Of a DNA stretch of 64,000 bases, positions 16,478 through 25,202 are shown one piece after another. Source of the stretch: an uncultured Blautia sp. (GTDB lineage Bacteria; Bacillota; Clostridia; Lachnospirales; Lachnospiraceae). The DNA lies in NCBI GenBank assembly GCA_900553515.1, contig USDN01000002.1, positions 1-64,000 of the forward strand. Direction: 5' to 3'. The position numbers and the translations under genes were made by a program. How positions within the stretch are numbered: position 1 is the stretch's first letter; every line of letters starts with the position of its first letter. The notes beneath the pieces are model-generated. The model was not told the origin of the DNA. It did no database searches and saw only the letters and a program-made list of their open reading frames with translations.

Positions 16478-19270
16478 TTATACTTCCTCGTTTTTATGCG
16501 GAGCCGCTTTTTCCTTTACCGCAAATACGATCGTTACCTTAAAAAGATCTCCGTCCAGATAAAGTTTAAACTCTCCGCCCTGAAGCTCAGTAAGGCTTTT
16601 TGCAATGGAAAGTCCAAGACCGCTTCCCTCTGTGTTTCTGGAAACGTCTCCCCGGATAAACCGCTCCGTCAGCTCGTCTGCAGATATGTTCAGCGGCTGG
16701 GAAGAAATATTTTTCAGAGAAAAGACCACCTTTTTCCGGTTGACACGCAGTTCCGCATAAACTCTTGTATTTTCCATGGCATATTTGGCAACGTTTCCAA
16801 ATACGTTTTCCAGAACTCTCCACAGCCGTCTTCCGTCTGCACAGATGATCGCCTCCTCCTGGTCAAAATGAACCATCATGGAAAGATTTTTTTCCTGGAA
16901 ACGCTCCTCAAATTCTCCAATCACCTGATGGATCAGTTCCACAAAATTCAGATCCGCCATTTCCAGAGAAATATTTCCTGTACTTGCCTTGGATGCCTCT
17001 ACAACGTCTTCTGTAAGAGTTTTCAGTCTCTGGGACTTCTCCTCCAGAATGGACAGATAGCCCTGGATCTTGGGATCCTGAGGATTTTCCCTTTTCAGAA
17101 GATCTACATAATTGATGATGGATGTCAGAGGCGTCTTAATATCATGGGACACATTTGTAATCAGCTCTGTTTTCATCCTTTCATTCTTCAGACTTTTTTC
17201 CACAGCCGCATCCAGTCCCTCTCCGATCCGGTTGATATAATCAGCCATTTTTTTCTGTTCCCCGGTCAGTTTGTCCAGAGGGATCTTGTACTGAAGCTCT
17301 CCGTCTGTAATACGCCTGAGCCCGTCCAGGATCAATTCCCGTCCCCTTGCTTTTTTGAGAAAACAGATCAGACCCAGAAGATCCAAAGCTGCCAGAATGA
17401 AGAGCATCTCTGCCAGTCCTGAGAAAATAAAGGCACAGAGCAGGAACTGCAGGAAGCAGAAAGCAGTAAAGATCAGCGCCGTTTTCACCCGGCTGATTGT
17501 ATTCTCAGCAAAAAAGTTTATGGAATTCCGGCACATTCTCCAGAGTTTCCGGCATACTCTCACAGTTAATTTCCATATTTTTCTCAGAAGAGAATTTTTC
17601 CAGAGGGTCTTGCCCTTGATCCGGCGCACCAGGCTCAGCCATCCGATAAGGAACCAGATTGCCGTCCATGCCCCGAGGGCAGCCACAAAAAGTACAATGT
17701 ATTTCAGCTTGTCTATGGAATCTGCCACATTGACACCCAATCCCAGGATCAGTGCAAAAGGAACGCCCCACAAGATTGCCACTGTACATGCGCCGATCTC
17801 TGTACACCAACGGTCAAAGAAGTTCAGCTGTACGTTTTCTTCCTCATTATTCCGTCCTGCCCCTGCTGTAAGAATAATCAGACAGATCAGGAAAATAAGA
17901 GCTCCTGCTGCAAAAAATATCATGGACGGCATCAGCCATTTGGAATATTTCTCATAATTCTCCGCATCTTCAGCCATGAGATCCTGTACCGGAAAATCTT
18001 TATCCACCCAGGCCGCAAAGACAAATTCCTTATCCTGATCATTGAGTCCCACATTTTCCACCATGTGCTGCCAGAGAGACAGCCCCATGGAACCGGTAAG
18101 ATCTTCTGCAAAGTGCTGAAGGCCAGAAGCATTTTTGTCTCCTGCCAGAGTCAGATTGGATCTTCCGTCTTCCGGATCTGTTCCAAGGATCACATAAGGA
18201 TCTTTCCCATCCTCTACTGCCCTGACTGTTTCTTCATAATCCCTGACGTCTGCATTGGACTGTATTTTTTCACCTGGCTTTCCCGGATCAGTAACAAGAA
18301 GATAACTGAGATTCGTATTTCCTTTCGTATAGTGCTGTTCCAGCATTTTTTCTGAAGCTTTGGCGGTCCTTACATGATCGATCGCATCTGTCAATGCCAT
18401 AAACGCCTGATCCAGTTTTCCTTCCCACTGGGGTTCCTCATTCAGAATATCCAGGATACTGTCTGCGCCTGCCGGTGCAAATGCTTCCGCGATCTGGTAA
18501 TCAGATTCCTCGTTGATCACATTTCTGTAAACCATCTCGCCGTCTTTGTCTCCAACACCCAGTACGCCGGAATTTAAAATCCCCACATTACTGTCAAGAT
18601 AATACTGTTCTTCTCCATAATACTCATAGGCTGCATAATCATGATTTTTCAGACACGCCAGAATCCCCTGCTTTGAAAGCTCATCCACACCTGCTGTTCC
18701 GGAAGCTTCCGGTTCCAATGGCATATAGTCTTCTGCGTACTCCGCATTTTCTGCATATCCCATTTTTTCATCATAGGAAGCAGCCGTATTGGAAGGTCCC
18801 AGAAATTCCAGTTCCCCGTCCAGAATCTTTTTTTCAAAATCATCATAATACATATATTCCGGACTTCCGTCCGGCTTTACACAGATCAGAATGTCATCTG
18901 TCATAGTATTCCAGTCGTCGATCTCTGCCCATTTTTCCAGATCACTGATCTTATAGTTCAATCCGGTAAGCTTCTCCCCGGCAGGGTTTCTATTCTGCAG
19001 AAATTCTCCCAGATCGACAGCTTCCTCACCCTGTTCCGGATGCAGAAACTGCGCGTATGACAAAGCATGAAGCACTTCGTAGGTATTCTCATACATACTG
19101 CTTTCAAAACTCCGGGACTCCAGATAGCTTCCTCTGTCCAGCGGGTTCACACCCATACTCATGATCCCTGCCGCAGACGCTCCTCCTGCCGCCGCAGCTG
19201 TAAGGGAAACGATTCCCGCCGCCGCGGCCACAGTCTTCACCATGCCGTTTCTATACCATTTTTTCTTCAT
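16478..19270 (-). CDS. Sensor histidine kinase with very large extracytoplasmic domain
   Basis: 930 residues. After an N-terminal hydrophobic segment (residues 11-35) comes an acidic external domain of about 390 residues with no family I recognise. Next are four or more membrane segments between about 430 and 640, a short linker, the dimerisation helix with phospho-acceptor His709 (TNVSHDIKTPLTSI), and the ATPase with N-box (LENVFGNVAKYA) and EGSGLGLSIAK. The catalytic part resembles VanS-type kinases. It is co-transcribed with the response regulator upstream (57-nt gap). The external domain is far larger than in VanS or PhoR relatives and probably binds a cell-surface or peptide signal; that is inference. 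Confidence 0.87.
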   Translation of the reverse strand: MKKKWYRNGMVKTVAAAAGIVSLTAAAAGGASAAGIMSMGVNPLDRGSYLESRSFESSMYENTYEVLHALSYAQFLHPEQGEEAVDLGEFLQNRNPAGEKLTGLNYKISDLEKWAEIDDWNTMTDDILICVKPDGSPEYMYYDDFEKKILDGELEFLGPSNTAASYDEKMGYAENAEYAEDYMPLEPEASGTAGVDELSKQGILACLKNHDYAAYEYYGEEQYYLDSNVGILNSGVLGVGDKDGEMVYRNVINEESDYQIAEAFAPAGADSILDILNEEPQWEGKLDQAFMALTDAIDHVRTAKASEKMLEQHYTKGNTNLSYLLVTDPGKPGEKIQSNADVRDYEETVRAVEDGKDPYVILGTDPEDGRSNLTLAGDKNASGLQHFAEDLTGSMGLSLWQHMVENVGLNDQDKEFVFAAWVDKDFPVQDLMAEDAENYEKYSKWLMPSMIFFAAGALIFLICLIILTAGAGRNNEEENVQLNFFDRWCTEIGACTVAILWGVPFALILGLGVNVADSIDKLKYIVLFVAALGAWTAIWFLIGWLSLVRRIKGKTLWKNSLLRKIWKLTVRVCRKLWRMCRNSINFFAENTISRVKTALIFTAFCFLQFLLCAFIFSGLAEMLFILAALDLLGLICFLKKARGRELILDGLRRITDGELQYKIPLDKLTGEQKKMADYINRIGEGLDAAVEKSLKNERMKTELITNVSHDIKTPLTSIINYVDLLKRENPQDPKIQGYLSILEEKSQRLKTLTEDVVEASKASTGNISLEMADLNFVELIHQVIGEFEERFQEKNLSMMVHFDQEEAIICADGRRLWRVLENVFGNVAKYAMENTRVYAELRVNRKKVVFSLKNISSQPLNISADELTERFIRGDVSRNTEGSGLGLSIAKSLTELQGGEFKLYLDGDLFKVTIVFAVKEKAAPHKNEEV

Positions 19271-19327
19271 AAAAATTACCCCTTTCCAGACTCCTGATAT
19301 ATGTTTATCCTGCTTTCCGCTGTTCTG

Positions 19328-20020
19328 TTAAAGCTTTTCCACCTTATAGCCAAGCCCCCAGACTACCTTCAGATATCTGGGTTCCTTTGGATTGATCTCG
19401 ATTTTTTCCCGGATATGCCGGATATGAACTGCCACAGTATTATCTGCTGCAATGGCTTCCTCATTCCAGATATTCTCATAAATCTGGTTAATTGAAAAAA
19501 CTCTTCCTTTGTTTTTTACAAGGAACAGAAGAATCCTGTACTCAATAGGAGTCAGTTTCACAGAATCTCCGTCTACCCGTACTTCCTTACGGTCGTCGTC
19601 AATGGTCAGACCGCCTGTCTCATAAACATTGGCTTTTTTCTGTGAGACCGCTCCAAGCTGAGTATATCTGCGGAGCTGAGATCTGACTCTCGCTACCAGC
19701 TCCAACGGATTAAAAGGCTTTGTCACATAATCATCCGCGCCTACGTTCAGTCCCAGGATCTTATCTGCATCTTCAGATTTTGCCGAAAGAATAATAATAG
19801 GCAGGGGATTCTCCTCCCGGATCCTGAGAGTTGCCCGTATCCCGTCCAGCTTCGGCATCATCACATCGATCACCAGCAGATCCACCGGATTGTCCCGTAG
19901 TTTCCGAAGAGCCTCCTCTCCGTCATAAGCTTTCAGAATATGATGACCCTCCTGTGAAAGATAGATCTCTATTGCATCCACAATTGCTCTGTCATCATCA
20001 CAAACCAGTATTTCTGCCAC
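19328..20020 (-). CDS. OmpR/VanR-type response regulator
   Basis: 230 residues. The receiver domain (1-115) has the acidic pocket DDD (8-10), phospho-acceptor Asp52 (LLVIDVMMPKLDG) and Lys101 (YVTKPF). The C-terminal winged helix (about 130-230) has LTPIEYRILLFLVKNKGRVFS and DNTVAVHIRHIREKIE, typical of VanR-like OmpR regulators. It precedes and pairs with the 930-residue kinase. A 16-bp perfect palindrome at 20122-20137 in its leader may be its own binding site. Confidence 0.93.
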   Translation of the reverse strand: MAEILVCDDDRAIVDAIEIYLSQEGHHILKAYDGEEALRKLRDNPVDLLVIDVMMPKLDGIRATLRIREENPLPIIILSAKSEDADKILGLNVGADDYVTKPFNPLELVARVRSQLRRYTQLGAVSQKKANVYETGGLTIDDDRKEVRVDGDSVKLTPIEYRILLFLVKNKGRVFSINQIYENIWNEEAIAADNTVAVHIRHIREKIEINPKEPRYLKVVWGLGYKVEKL

Positions 20021-20121
20021 GTCCTTGTACCTCCCAAAAATAAATGTTACATCGGATCACAAAACCTTTTCTGTGTTCCGTTATCTAAAGAATATCAGGT
20101 GAGCTTTAAGATAAAAGGGGT

Positions 20122-20137
20122 AATTTCTTAAGAAATT
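20122..20137. promoter_or_regulatory. 16-bp perfect palindrome in the two-component leader
   Basis: AATTTCTTAAGAAATT lies 12 nt downstream of the -10 box of the leftward two-component promoter, a position suited to an operator. Confidence 0.5.
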
Positions 20138-20148
20138 CTTATTTTTAC

Positions 20149-20176
20149 AGTATATCATAACAGATTCCAGAAGCAA
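20149..20176 (-). promoter_or_regulatory. Promoter of the two-component operon
   Basis: Read leftward, TTGCTT (20176-20171), a 16-nt spacer and TATACT (20154-20149). The leader to the regulator start is about 120 nt. Apart from this, the palindrome and the perR promoter, the 318-bp gap 20021-20338 shows nothing else. Confidence 0.6.
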
Positions 20177-20267
20177 AGCATCCTGTGTATGAACTCTCTT
20201 TTATAAGGAATACTAATAACTGTTCACAGCAATCAATACTGACGTAATTCTTTTCGCCATATTTTAC

Positions 20268-20296
20268 TTGACAAAATAACTACAGTTTCATATAAT
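20268..20296 (+). promoter_or_regulatory. Promoter of perR
   Basis: Perfect TTGACA (20268-20273), 17-nt spacer and perfect TATAAT (20291-20296). Confidence 0.9.
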
Positions 20297-20298
20297 AT

Positions 20299-20321
20299 CA
20301 GTAACCATTATTGTTATCAAA
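20299..20321. promoter_or_regulatory. Candidate Per box at perR
   Basis: TAACCATTATTGTTA (20302-20316) is a 7-1-7 inverted repeat with 6 of 7 arm matches. It lies right after the -10 box and is shared at 19 of 23 positions with the element before rubrerythrin (20788-20810). It matches the PerR consensus (TTATAATnATTATAA) at 9 of 14 positions. Confidence 0.6.
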
Positions 20322-20338
20322 GAGAAAGGAGGGTGCTT

Positions 20339-20734
20339 ATGGCTGCATTAAAATACAGCAGACAGCGCGAATCCATCAAGGAATTTCTGATGACACGCAC
20401 AGATCACCCCACCGCTGATATGGTATATGAAAACATGAAGCTGATCTACCCCAATATCAGTCTGGGAACTGTGTACCGCAATCTTTCTCTGCTTTCCGAT
20501 CTTGGTGAAATCAAAAAGCTTGCCAGTTTCGGTGGTGCTGACCGTTTTGACGGACGGACGGAACCCCATTGTCACTTTATGTGTACAGACTGTGGCTGTG
20601 TGACAGATCTGGAGACGGAGAGCATTCAGGACATCCTGACAAAAGCCGGAGAACATTTCAACGGCAAGATCACAGACTGCAGCGCCAGATTCTTCGGAGT
20701 GTGTGAAGACTGCATGAAAAGAGAAAAAAATTAA
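20339..20734 (+). CDS. perR: Fur-family peroxide-responsive repressor PerR
   Basis: 131 residues from the ATG at 20339, which AGGAGG precedes at the right distance; a GTG six bases upstream is less likely. The winged helix occupies residues 1-75 (SLGTVYRNLSLL). The regulatory-metal set of Bacillus PerR is conserved at matching spacing: His23, Asp71, His77, His79 and Asp90. The Asp in the last position, rather than Glu, points to PerR rather than Fur. Structural zinc Cys pairs are C82/C85 and C122/C125. It probably represses itself and the adjacent rubrerythrin, and is released when peroxide oxidises the iron-bound histidines. Confidence 0.88.
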   Translation: MAALKYSRQRESIKEFLMTRTDHPTADMVYENMKLIYPNISLGTVYRNLSLLSDLGEIKKLASFGGADRFDGRTEPHCHFMCTDCGCVTDLETESIQDILTKAGEHFNGKITDCSARFFGVCEDCMKREKN

Positions 20735-20743
20735 GAATTTCAC

Positions 20744-20772
20744 TTGACATTTATAAAACAGTGTGGTAAATT
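20744..20772 (+). promoter_or_regulatory. Promoter of the rubrerythrin gene
   Basis: TTGACA (20744-20749), 17-nt spacer and TAAATT (20767-20772) with the extended -10 bases TG-G just before it. Confidence 0.7.
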
Positions 20773-20787
20773 ATAGACATAGCAAAA

Positions 20788-20810
20788 CAGTAACGATTAC
20801 TATTATTAAA
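20788..20810. promoter_or_regulatory. Candidate Per box at rubrerythrin
   Basis: TAACGATTACTATTA (20791-20805) aligns with the perR element and lies downstream of the -10, where a repressor would block initiation. Confidence 0.55.
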
Positions 20811-20843
20811 AATAATTATTTAAAGAAAAGGAGAATTTGAATT

Positions 20844-21386
20844 ATGGCTAAATGGGTATGTAGTGTATGCGGTTATGTTTACGAAGGAGAGAACGCACCG
20901 GAGGTATGTCCAATCTGTAAAGCTCCAGCTGAGAAATTTACAAAACAGGAAGAAGGCATGACATGGGCTGCAGAGCACGTTGTAGGCGTAGCTCAGGGCG
21001 TTAGCGAAGACATCCTTGCTGACCTTCGTGCAAACTTCGAGGGCGAGTGCTCTGAGGTTGGTATGTATCTTGCAATGGCAAGAGTTGCTCACAGAGAGGG
21101 ATATCCGGAAATCGGTCTCTACTGGGAGAAAGCAGCTTACGAAGAGGCTGAACATGCTTCCAAGTTCGCAGAGCTTCTTGGCGAAGTTGTAACTGACAGC
21201 ACAAAGAAAAACCTCGAAATGCGTGTTGCAGCTGAGAACGGCGCTACAGCAGGTAAATTTGACCTTGCAAAACGTGCAAAAGCTGCTAACCTTGATGCAA
21301 TCCATGACACTGTTCATGAGATGGCCCGCGATGAGGCAAGACACGGAAAAGCATTCCAGGGTCTTCTTGAGAGATACTTTGGCTAA
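20844..21386 (+). CDS. Reverse rubrerythrin (rubredoxin-first peroxide reductase)
   Basis: 180 residues. An N-terminal rubredoxin-like domain has CxxC pairs C6/C9 and C22/C25. It is followed by a ferritin-like di-iron domain with ExxH motifs ([34 protein letters not shown]). Classical rubrerythrin has the opposite order, so this is the clostridial reverse type, which reduces hydrogen peroxide and oxygen with electrons from NADH via rubredoxin. It follows perR and carries a similar operator-like element, the expected layout for an oxidative-stress defence unit of an anaerobe. Highly biased codons suggest strong expression. Confidence 0.93.
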   Translation: MAKWVCSVCGYVYEGENAPEVCPICKAPAEKFTKQEEGMTWAAEHVVGVAQGVSEDILADLRANFEGECSEVGMYLAMARVAHREGYPEIGLYWEKAAYEEAEHASKFAELLGEVVTDSTKKNLEMRVAAENGATAGKFDLAKRAKAANLDAIHDTVHEMARDEARHGKAFQGLLERYFG

Positions 21387-21393
21387 AAAATAA

Positions 21394-21430
21394 AATTTCC
21401 CGGAGAACACAGCTTCTCCGGGATTTTCTT
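21394..21430. terminator. Terminator between rubrerythrin and carboxypeptidase genes
   Basis: TCCCGGAGAA (21398-21407) pairs exactly with TTCTCCGGGA (21414-21423), followed by TTTTCTTTT rightward and preceded by AAAAT for leftward use. Confidence 0.85.
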
Positions 21431-21444
21431 TTATTAACAGAATT

Positions 21445-22410
21445 TTATTGCTGCTGTGCTGCTTCTCCTACGCGATTATACACCGTCACCGCATCTGCAA
21501 TATGAGGTGTTGTTCCGCTGCTGCTTGAAGCGCCTGCCGTAACCAGAATATACTCTACGTCCTCGATTTCTGCAAAGCTTGCCAGGCAATGGCCGGCCTC
21601 TCCGGTATATCCTGTTTTTCCGCCCATGATCTTTCCTCCGGTGACTGCTGCGTCAGAAAGATTCTTAAACATGGTGCTGTAATAAGTTATTCCATCCGGG
21701 TGGATATTGGTAGAAGGCGTGGAATGCCAGGGGCTTTCGATGATTTCCCGGAAGGTATCATTTTTCAGAGCAGCCTTCAAAAGAATCGCCATATCTCTGG
21801 CTGTACTGTAATGTTCCAAATCATGCAGTCCTGTAGAATTCATAAAATGTGTATCTTTCATTCCCAGTTTATCTGCTTTTTTGTTCATTAATTCTACAAA
21901 GCCTTCCTCTGAGCCTGCAATTGTATCTGAAAGAGCAATACAGCACTCTGCACCGGATGGAAGCATTACCCCATACAACAGGTCGATCACCCGCACCGTC
22001 TCTCCTGGCTGAAAGCCTGCCTGAGTCGCATTCTGCTCATAAAGTCCCGCAAACATTTCCTGGGTCAAAGTAATCTCGTTATTCAGATTTCTCAGTTCTT
22101 CGATCGCAACCAGACAGGTCATCATCTTGGTAAGAGATGCCGGATACATCTGTTGGTCTGCATTGATCTCTCCCACAGTTTTCCCGTTACGTGCCTGGAT
22201 CAAAATTGCATAAGAGCTGTTGATCCCACTCAGATCCAACTCTTTCACCACCGGTTTTTTCAGTTCTCCCATCCAGGCTCCTATTCCGGATCCCCATTCG
22301 ATCAGCAGTTCCAGTCCAAAAAACACAAACACTACAGCCAGCACAAAAAGAAGCGTCTGTCTCTGTCTTCGCTTTCTTTTTCTGCTTCTGTATCTTCTTT
22401 TGTCCACCAT
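21445..22410 (-). CDS. D-alanyl-D-alanine carboxypeptidase, DacF/PBP5-like
   Basis: 321 residues from the ATG at 22410 (MVDKRRYRSRKR), preceded by GAGAGGG; a GTG ten codons upstream has no ribosome-binding site. A basic N-terminus and one membrane segment (about residues 20-38) make it membrane-anchored, with the catalytic domain outside. It trims the terminal D-Ala from peptidoglycan stem peptides. Serine-protease-like motifs are SLTKMM (nucleophile Ser) and KTGYTGEAG. The usual SxN motif reads SGA in LPSGAECC, a substitution seen in some clostridial homologues. It is monocistronic. Confidence 0.9.
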   Translation of the reverse strand: MVDKRRYRSRKRKRRQRQTLLFVLAVVFVFFGLELLIEWGSGIGAWMGELKKPVVKELDLSGINSSYAILIQARNGKTVGEINADQQMYPASLTKMMTCLVAIEELRNLNNEITLTQEMFAGLYEQNATQAGFQPGETVRVIDLLYGVMLPSGAECCIALSDTIAGSEEGFVELMNKKADKLGMKDTHFMNSTGLHDLEHYSTARDMAILLKAALKNDTFREIIESPWHSTPSTNIHPDGITYYSTMFKNLSDAAVTGGKIMGGKTGYTGEAGHCLASFAEIEDVEYILVTAGASSSSGTTPHIADAVTVYNRVGEAAQQQ

Positions 22411-22491
22411 AAGCCCTCTCTTTCCTCTGCAATTTTCCACCTATTATAAAAAGATAATCTGGAAATTCACTCTAAAATATGCATAGTCTGT

Positions 22492-23286
22492 TTATATTTT
22501 ATCATATTCTGCAAAGGATTTGTAATATCGTTTCCGATATTTCAGTTCTGTATAAGCAGTGATATCCTTCATATACTTCAGGTCAAAGGCTCCTCCTACC
22601 ACTCCCACAACAGGAATTCCCTGAAGGAACTTCATATAAAGCAGTTCTCTTGAAAGAATTCCGGCTGTCTCTTCTATGATTTCATCCAGAGAACCTCCAT
22701 CCAGAGACTTCTCATCCTCCAGATAGGAATCCACCTTCTTATTTGCCCGTTTCTGTTCTTCTCCATAAGCAGTCGCCCCCTGGATCAACAGAAGTATCCA
22801 CTTTTTTTCAGTTTCTGTATCATAGGAATACCCATATTTCAATGCGATCTGATAAATACTGCGAAACAGAAAACCTGTAAATACCGGAATATCCGGAATT
22901 CCCACTCCGATGATTCCCATTCCGATTCCCGCAGCACCGGAGGCAAGCGTATTCCGCTTTCCGGTAGAACCAGCCTCTTTTCTCATAGTTTTCAAAGATT
23001 TCCGATCACTTTTGATCTGATTTGCATAATCATGAATCTTAAAATCCTTTTCCATTTCTTCTTTTTTGTAGGTTTTTTCAATAACAGAAACCCCTTTTAC
23101 AAAAATAAGCCTAAAAGCGCTGGAAAAAGCCTTTTTCAGTGTCTCCTGCAGCTTATCCGGAATCTTATCCTCCAGAAATCTGTTCAGTCGGCTGTCATTT
23201 TCTTCCTGCCGACGCCGCAGAAATCTTTCTTCCTGTTTTTTCAACAGGATCATTTCCTTCTGAATAGGTGTTTTTCTTTTCATCAT
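22492..23286 (-). CDS. EcsC-family protein
   Basis: 264 residues from the first of two adjacent ATGs at 23286, which AGGAG precedes; a TTG eleven codons upstream is less likely. The N-terminal 60 residues are charged and helical. The middle contains the glycine-rich hydrophobic stretch typical of EcsC proteins (ASGAAGIGMGIIGVGIPDIPV), then IYQIALKYGYSYDT, and the C-terminus has GIPVVGVVGGAFDLKYMKDI. EcsC family members are poorly characterised; the Bacillus one is encoded with an ABC transporter that affects secretion. Nothing beside this gene points to a job. Confidence 0.85.
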   Translation of the reverse strand: MMKRKTPIQKEMILLKKQEERFLRRRQEENDSRLNRFLEDKIPDKLQETLKKAFSSAFRLIFVKGVSVIEKTYKKEEMEKDFKIHDYANQIKSDRKSLKTMRKEAGSTGKRNTLASGAAGIGMGIIGVGIPDIPVFTGFLFRSIYQIALKYGYSYDTETEKKWILLLIQGATAYGEEQKRANKKVDSYLEDEKSLDGGSLDEIIEETAGILSRELLYMKFLQGIPVVGVVGGAFDLKYMKDITAYTELKYRKRYYKSFAEYDKI

Positions 23287-23368
23287 AGATCTGCTCCTGT
23301 TACCATCTTCCACTGTCAATTACAATGATACAAAATTACATATCCGAGTTATCCTGTTTCTTTTTATA

Positions 23369-23404
23369 CAAAAAGAGCACTCCTCAAAGGAATGCTCTTT
23401 TTTT
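23369..23404 (-). terminator. Terminator of the rpmG-rplA operon
   Basis: AAAAAGAGCA...TGCTCTTTTTTT with an inner CTCC/AGGA-type stem; read leftward it ends in UUUUU and follows rplA by a few bases. Confidence 0.88.
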
Positions 23405-23411
23405 ACATTTA

Positions 23412-24104
23412 TTAAGCTAATTTCGCCGGGTTGATCTTCACACCAGGTCCCATTGTCGGAGCGATTGTTACGCTTCTCAGGTACTGACCTTTCAGAGTGC
23501 TCGGACGAGCCTTAACGATAGCTTCGATAAGCGTCTGGAAGTTGTCGCTTAACTGTTCCTCAGTAAAGGATGCTTTACCTACCGGAACATGGATGATATT
23601 GGTTTTGTCAAGACGATACTCAATCTTACCTGCTTTGATATCATGAACCGCTTTTGTAACGTCCATAGTTACAGTTCCGGCTTTCGGGTTCGGCATAAGA
23701 CCTTTTGGTCCAAGTACACGACCCAGACGTCCTACAACGCCCATCATGTCCGGTGTAGCAACAACAACGTCGAAATCAAGCCATCCTTCGTTCTGGATCT
23801 TCGGAATCAGGTCCTCAGCTCCTACGAATTCTGCGCCTGCAGCTTTTGCTTCCTCAGCTTTTGCATCCTTAGCGAATACAAGTACACGAACTTTTTTACC
23901 AGTTCCATGAGGCAGAACAACTGCTCCACGGATCTGCTGATCTGCATGACGTCCATCGCAGCCTGTACGGATATGAACTTCGATAGTCTCGTCAAACTTA
24001 GCAACTGCTGCTTTTTTCACAAGGCTGATAGCCTCTGCGGTATCATATAATGTTGCGCGGTCTACTGCTTTTGCAGCTTCCACGTATTTCTTTCCTCGTT
24101 TCAT
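23412..24104 (-). CDS. rplA: 50S ribosomal protein L1
   Basis: 230 residues from the ATG at 24104 ([14 protein letters not shown]), with AGGAGG upstream; an upstream extension of 14 codons in the same frame lacks family support. L1 signatures are present: [33 protein letters not shown] and the C-terminal [11 protein letters not shown]. It forms the L1 stalk of the large subunit and in many bacteria represses its own operon by binding the message. It is the last gene of the rpmG-secE-nusG-rplK-rplA operon. Confidence 0.97.
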   Translation of the reverse strand: MKRGKKYVEAAKAVDRATLYDTAEAISLVKKAAVAKFDETIEVHIRTGCDGRHADQQIRGAVVLPHGTGKKVRVLVFAKDAKAEEAKAAGAEFVGAEDLIPKIQNEGWLDFDVVVATPDMMGVVGRLGRVLGPKGLMPNPKAGTVTMDVTKAVHDIKAGKIEYRLDKTNIIHVPVGKASFTEEQLSDNFQTLIEAIVKARPSTLKGQYLRSVTIAPTMGPGVKINPAKLA

Positions 24105-24112
24105 TTCTATAA

Positions 24113-24150
24113 CCTCCTGTGGTAATTGCGGGGATTTCCCTCCCACTTCA
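24113..24150 (-). promoter_or_regulatory. Leader hairpin before rplA, repeated before rplK
   Basis: Read leftward, AAGTGGGAGGG, a short A-rich loop, CCCCGC, then ACCACA and AGGAGG. GUGG can pair with CCAC and GAGGG with CCCC. Almost the same string precedes rplK at 24622-24665. Candidate L1-binding or translational control element. Confidence 0.5.
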
Positions 24151-24188
24151 TAATTGTAGTTTCTCTATTTGGCAATCTTAAGGGAAGA

Positions 24189-24614
24189 TCAGTCTACAAC
24201 TTCGATTCCCATACTTCTTGCAGTACCTGCAATCATGCTCATAGCTGCTTCAAGAGATGCTGCATTTAAATCTTTCATCTTCAGCTCTGCGATTTCCTGA
24301 ACCTGAGCCTTTGTCACTTTTGCAACCTTGTTTTTGTTCGGTACGCCGGAACCGGATTTGATGTTAGCTGCCTTCTTAAGAAGAACTGCTGCCGGCGGAG
24401 TTTTGGTTATGAAGCTGAAACTTCTGTCTGCATAAACAGTGATCACAACCGGGATGATCAGATCGCCCTGATCTGCTGTTCTAGCATTGAACTCTTTTGT
24501 GAACTGTACAATGTTTACACCGTGCTGACCAAGAGCCGGACCTACCGGCGGTGCTGGGGTTGCCTTGCCAGCCGGAATCTGTAATTTGATATAACCTGTT
24601 ACTTTTTTTGCCAT
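24189..24614 (-). CDS. rplK: 50S ribosomal protein L11
   Basis: 141 residues of normal length. The N-terminal domain has [22 protein letters not shown] and the C-terminal rRNA-binding domain has [18 protein letters not shown] and [12 protein letters not shown]. It binds the GTPase-associated region of 23S rRNA and is needed for stringent-factor activation. It lies between nusG and rplA in the conserved order. Confidence 0.97.
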   Translation of the reverse strand: MAKKVTGYIKLQIPAGKATPAPPVGPALGQHGVNIVQFTKEFNARTADQGDLIIPVVITVYADRSFSFITKTPPAAVLLKKAANIKSGSGVPNKNKVAKVTKAQVQEIAELKMKDLNAASLEAAMSMIAGTARSMGIEVVD

Positions 24615-24621
24615 TTTTCGG

Positions 24622-24665
24622 CACCTCCTATGTGGTATTGGCGGGGGTTTTTCCCTCCCACTTGA
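24622..24665 (-). promoter_or_regulatory. Leader hairpin before rplK
   Basis: Same elements as 24113-24150: AAGTGGGAGGG, loop, CCCCCGC, ACCACA, AGGAGG. Conservation between two intercistronic gaps in one operon suggests function rather than chance. Confidence 0.5.
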
Positions 24666-24670
24666 ATGTG

Positions 24671-25186
24671 TTACGCTTTCTTAATTTCTGCGAAACTTAT
24701 TTCTACCGGCGTTTCGCGGCCGAACAATTCAACATTGATGGTAACTGTCTGCTTCTGAGTATTAATTGCAGTAACAACCCCGGCAGTATCCTTCCAGGCT
24801 CCGCCTGTAACAACTACCATATCGCCTTCTGCAAAGTCAACCCGGATGTTCTCTTCCTTGATTCCCAGCGGACGCATCTCCTCTTCTGTAAGGGGTACGG
24901 GCTTGGATCCCGGACCTACAAAGCCGGTTACGCCTCGGGTATTGCGGACAACATACCAGGTATCATCATTCATGACCATGTTGAGAAGCACATATCCCGG
25001 GAACATCTTCTTCTGAACCTGTTTCGGAGTACCGTTTCTCATCTCTACAACATCTTCAAGCGGAACGCGGACTTCCAGGATCTGATCCTCCAGGTGTCTG
25101 TTTTCAATTGTTTTTTCAATGTTTGCTTTTACTTTGTTTTCATACCCGGAATAGGTATGAACGACATACCATTTCGCTTCTGACAT
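24671..25186 (-). CDS. nusG: Transcription termination/antitermination factor NusG
   Basis: 171 residues. The NGN domain begins [20 protein letters not shown] and contains FPGYVLLNM and [12 protein letters not shown]; the KOW motif follows near residue 120 ([21 protein letters not shown]). It binds elongating RNA polymerase and couples it to ribosomes or Rho. Located between secE and rplK as usual. Confidence 0.97.
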   Translation of the reverse strand: MSEAKWYVVHTYSGYENKVKANIEKTIENRHLEDQILEVRVPLEDVVEMRNGTPKQVQKKMFPGYVLLNMVMNDDTWYVVRNTRGVTGFVGPGSKPVPLTEEEMRPLGIKEENIRVDFAEGDMVVVTGGAWKDTAGVVTAINTQKQTVTINVELFGRETPVEISFAEIKKA

Positions 25187-25202
25187 ACAATCACCGTTAT
25201 CC

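Noticed and set aside
16451..17422. Plus-strand open frame over the sensor-kinase gene
   Set aside because: Antisense to conserved kinase motifs, no start signal.
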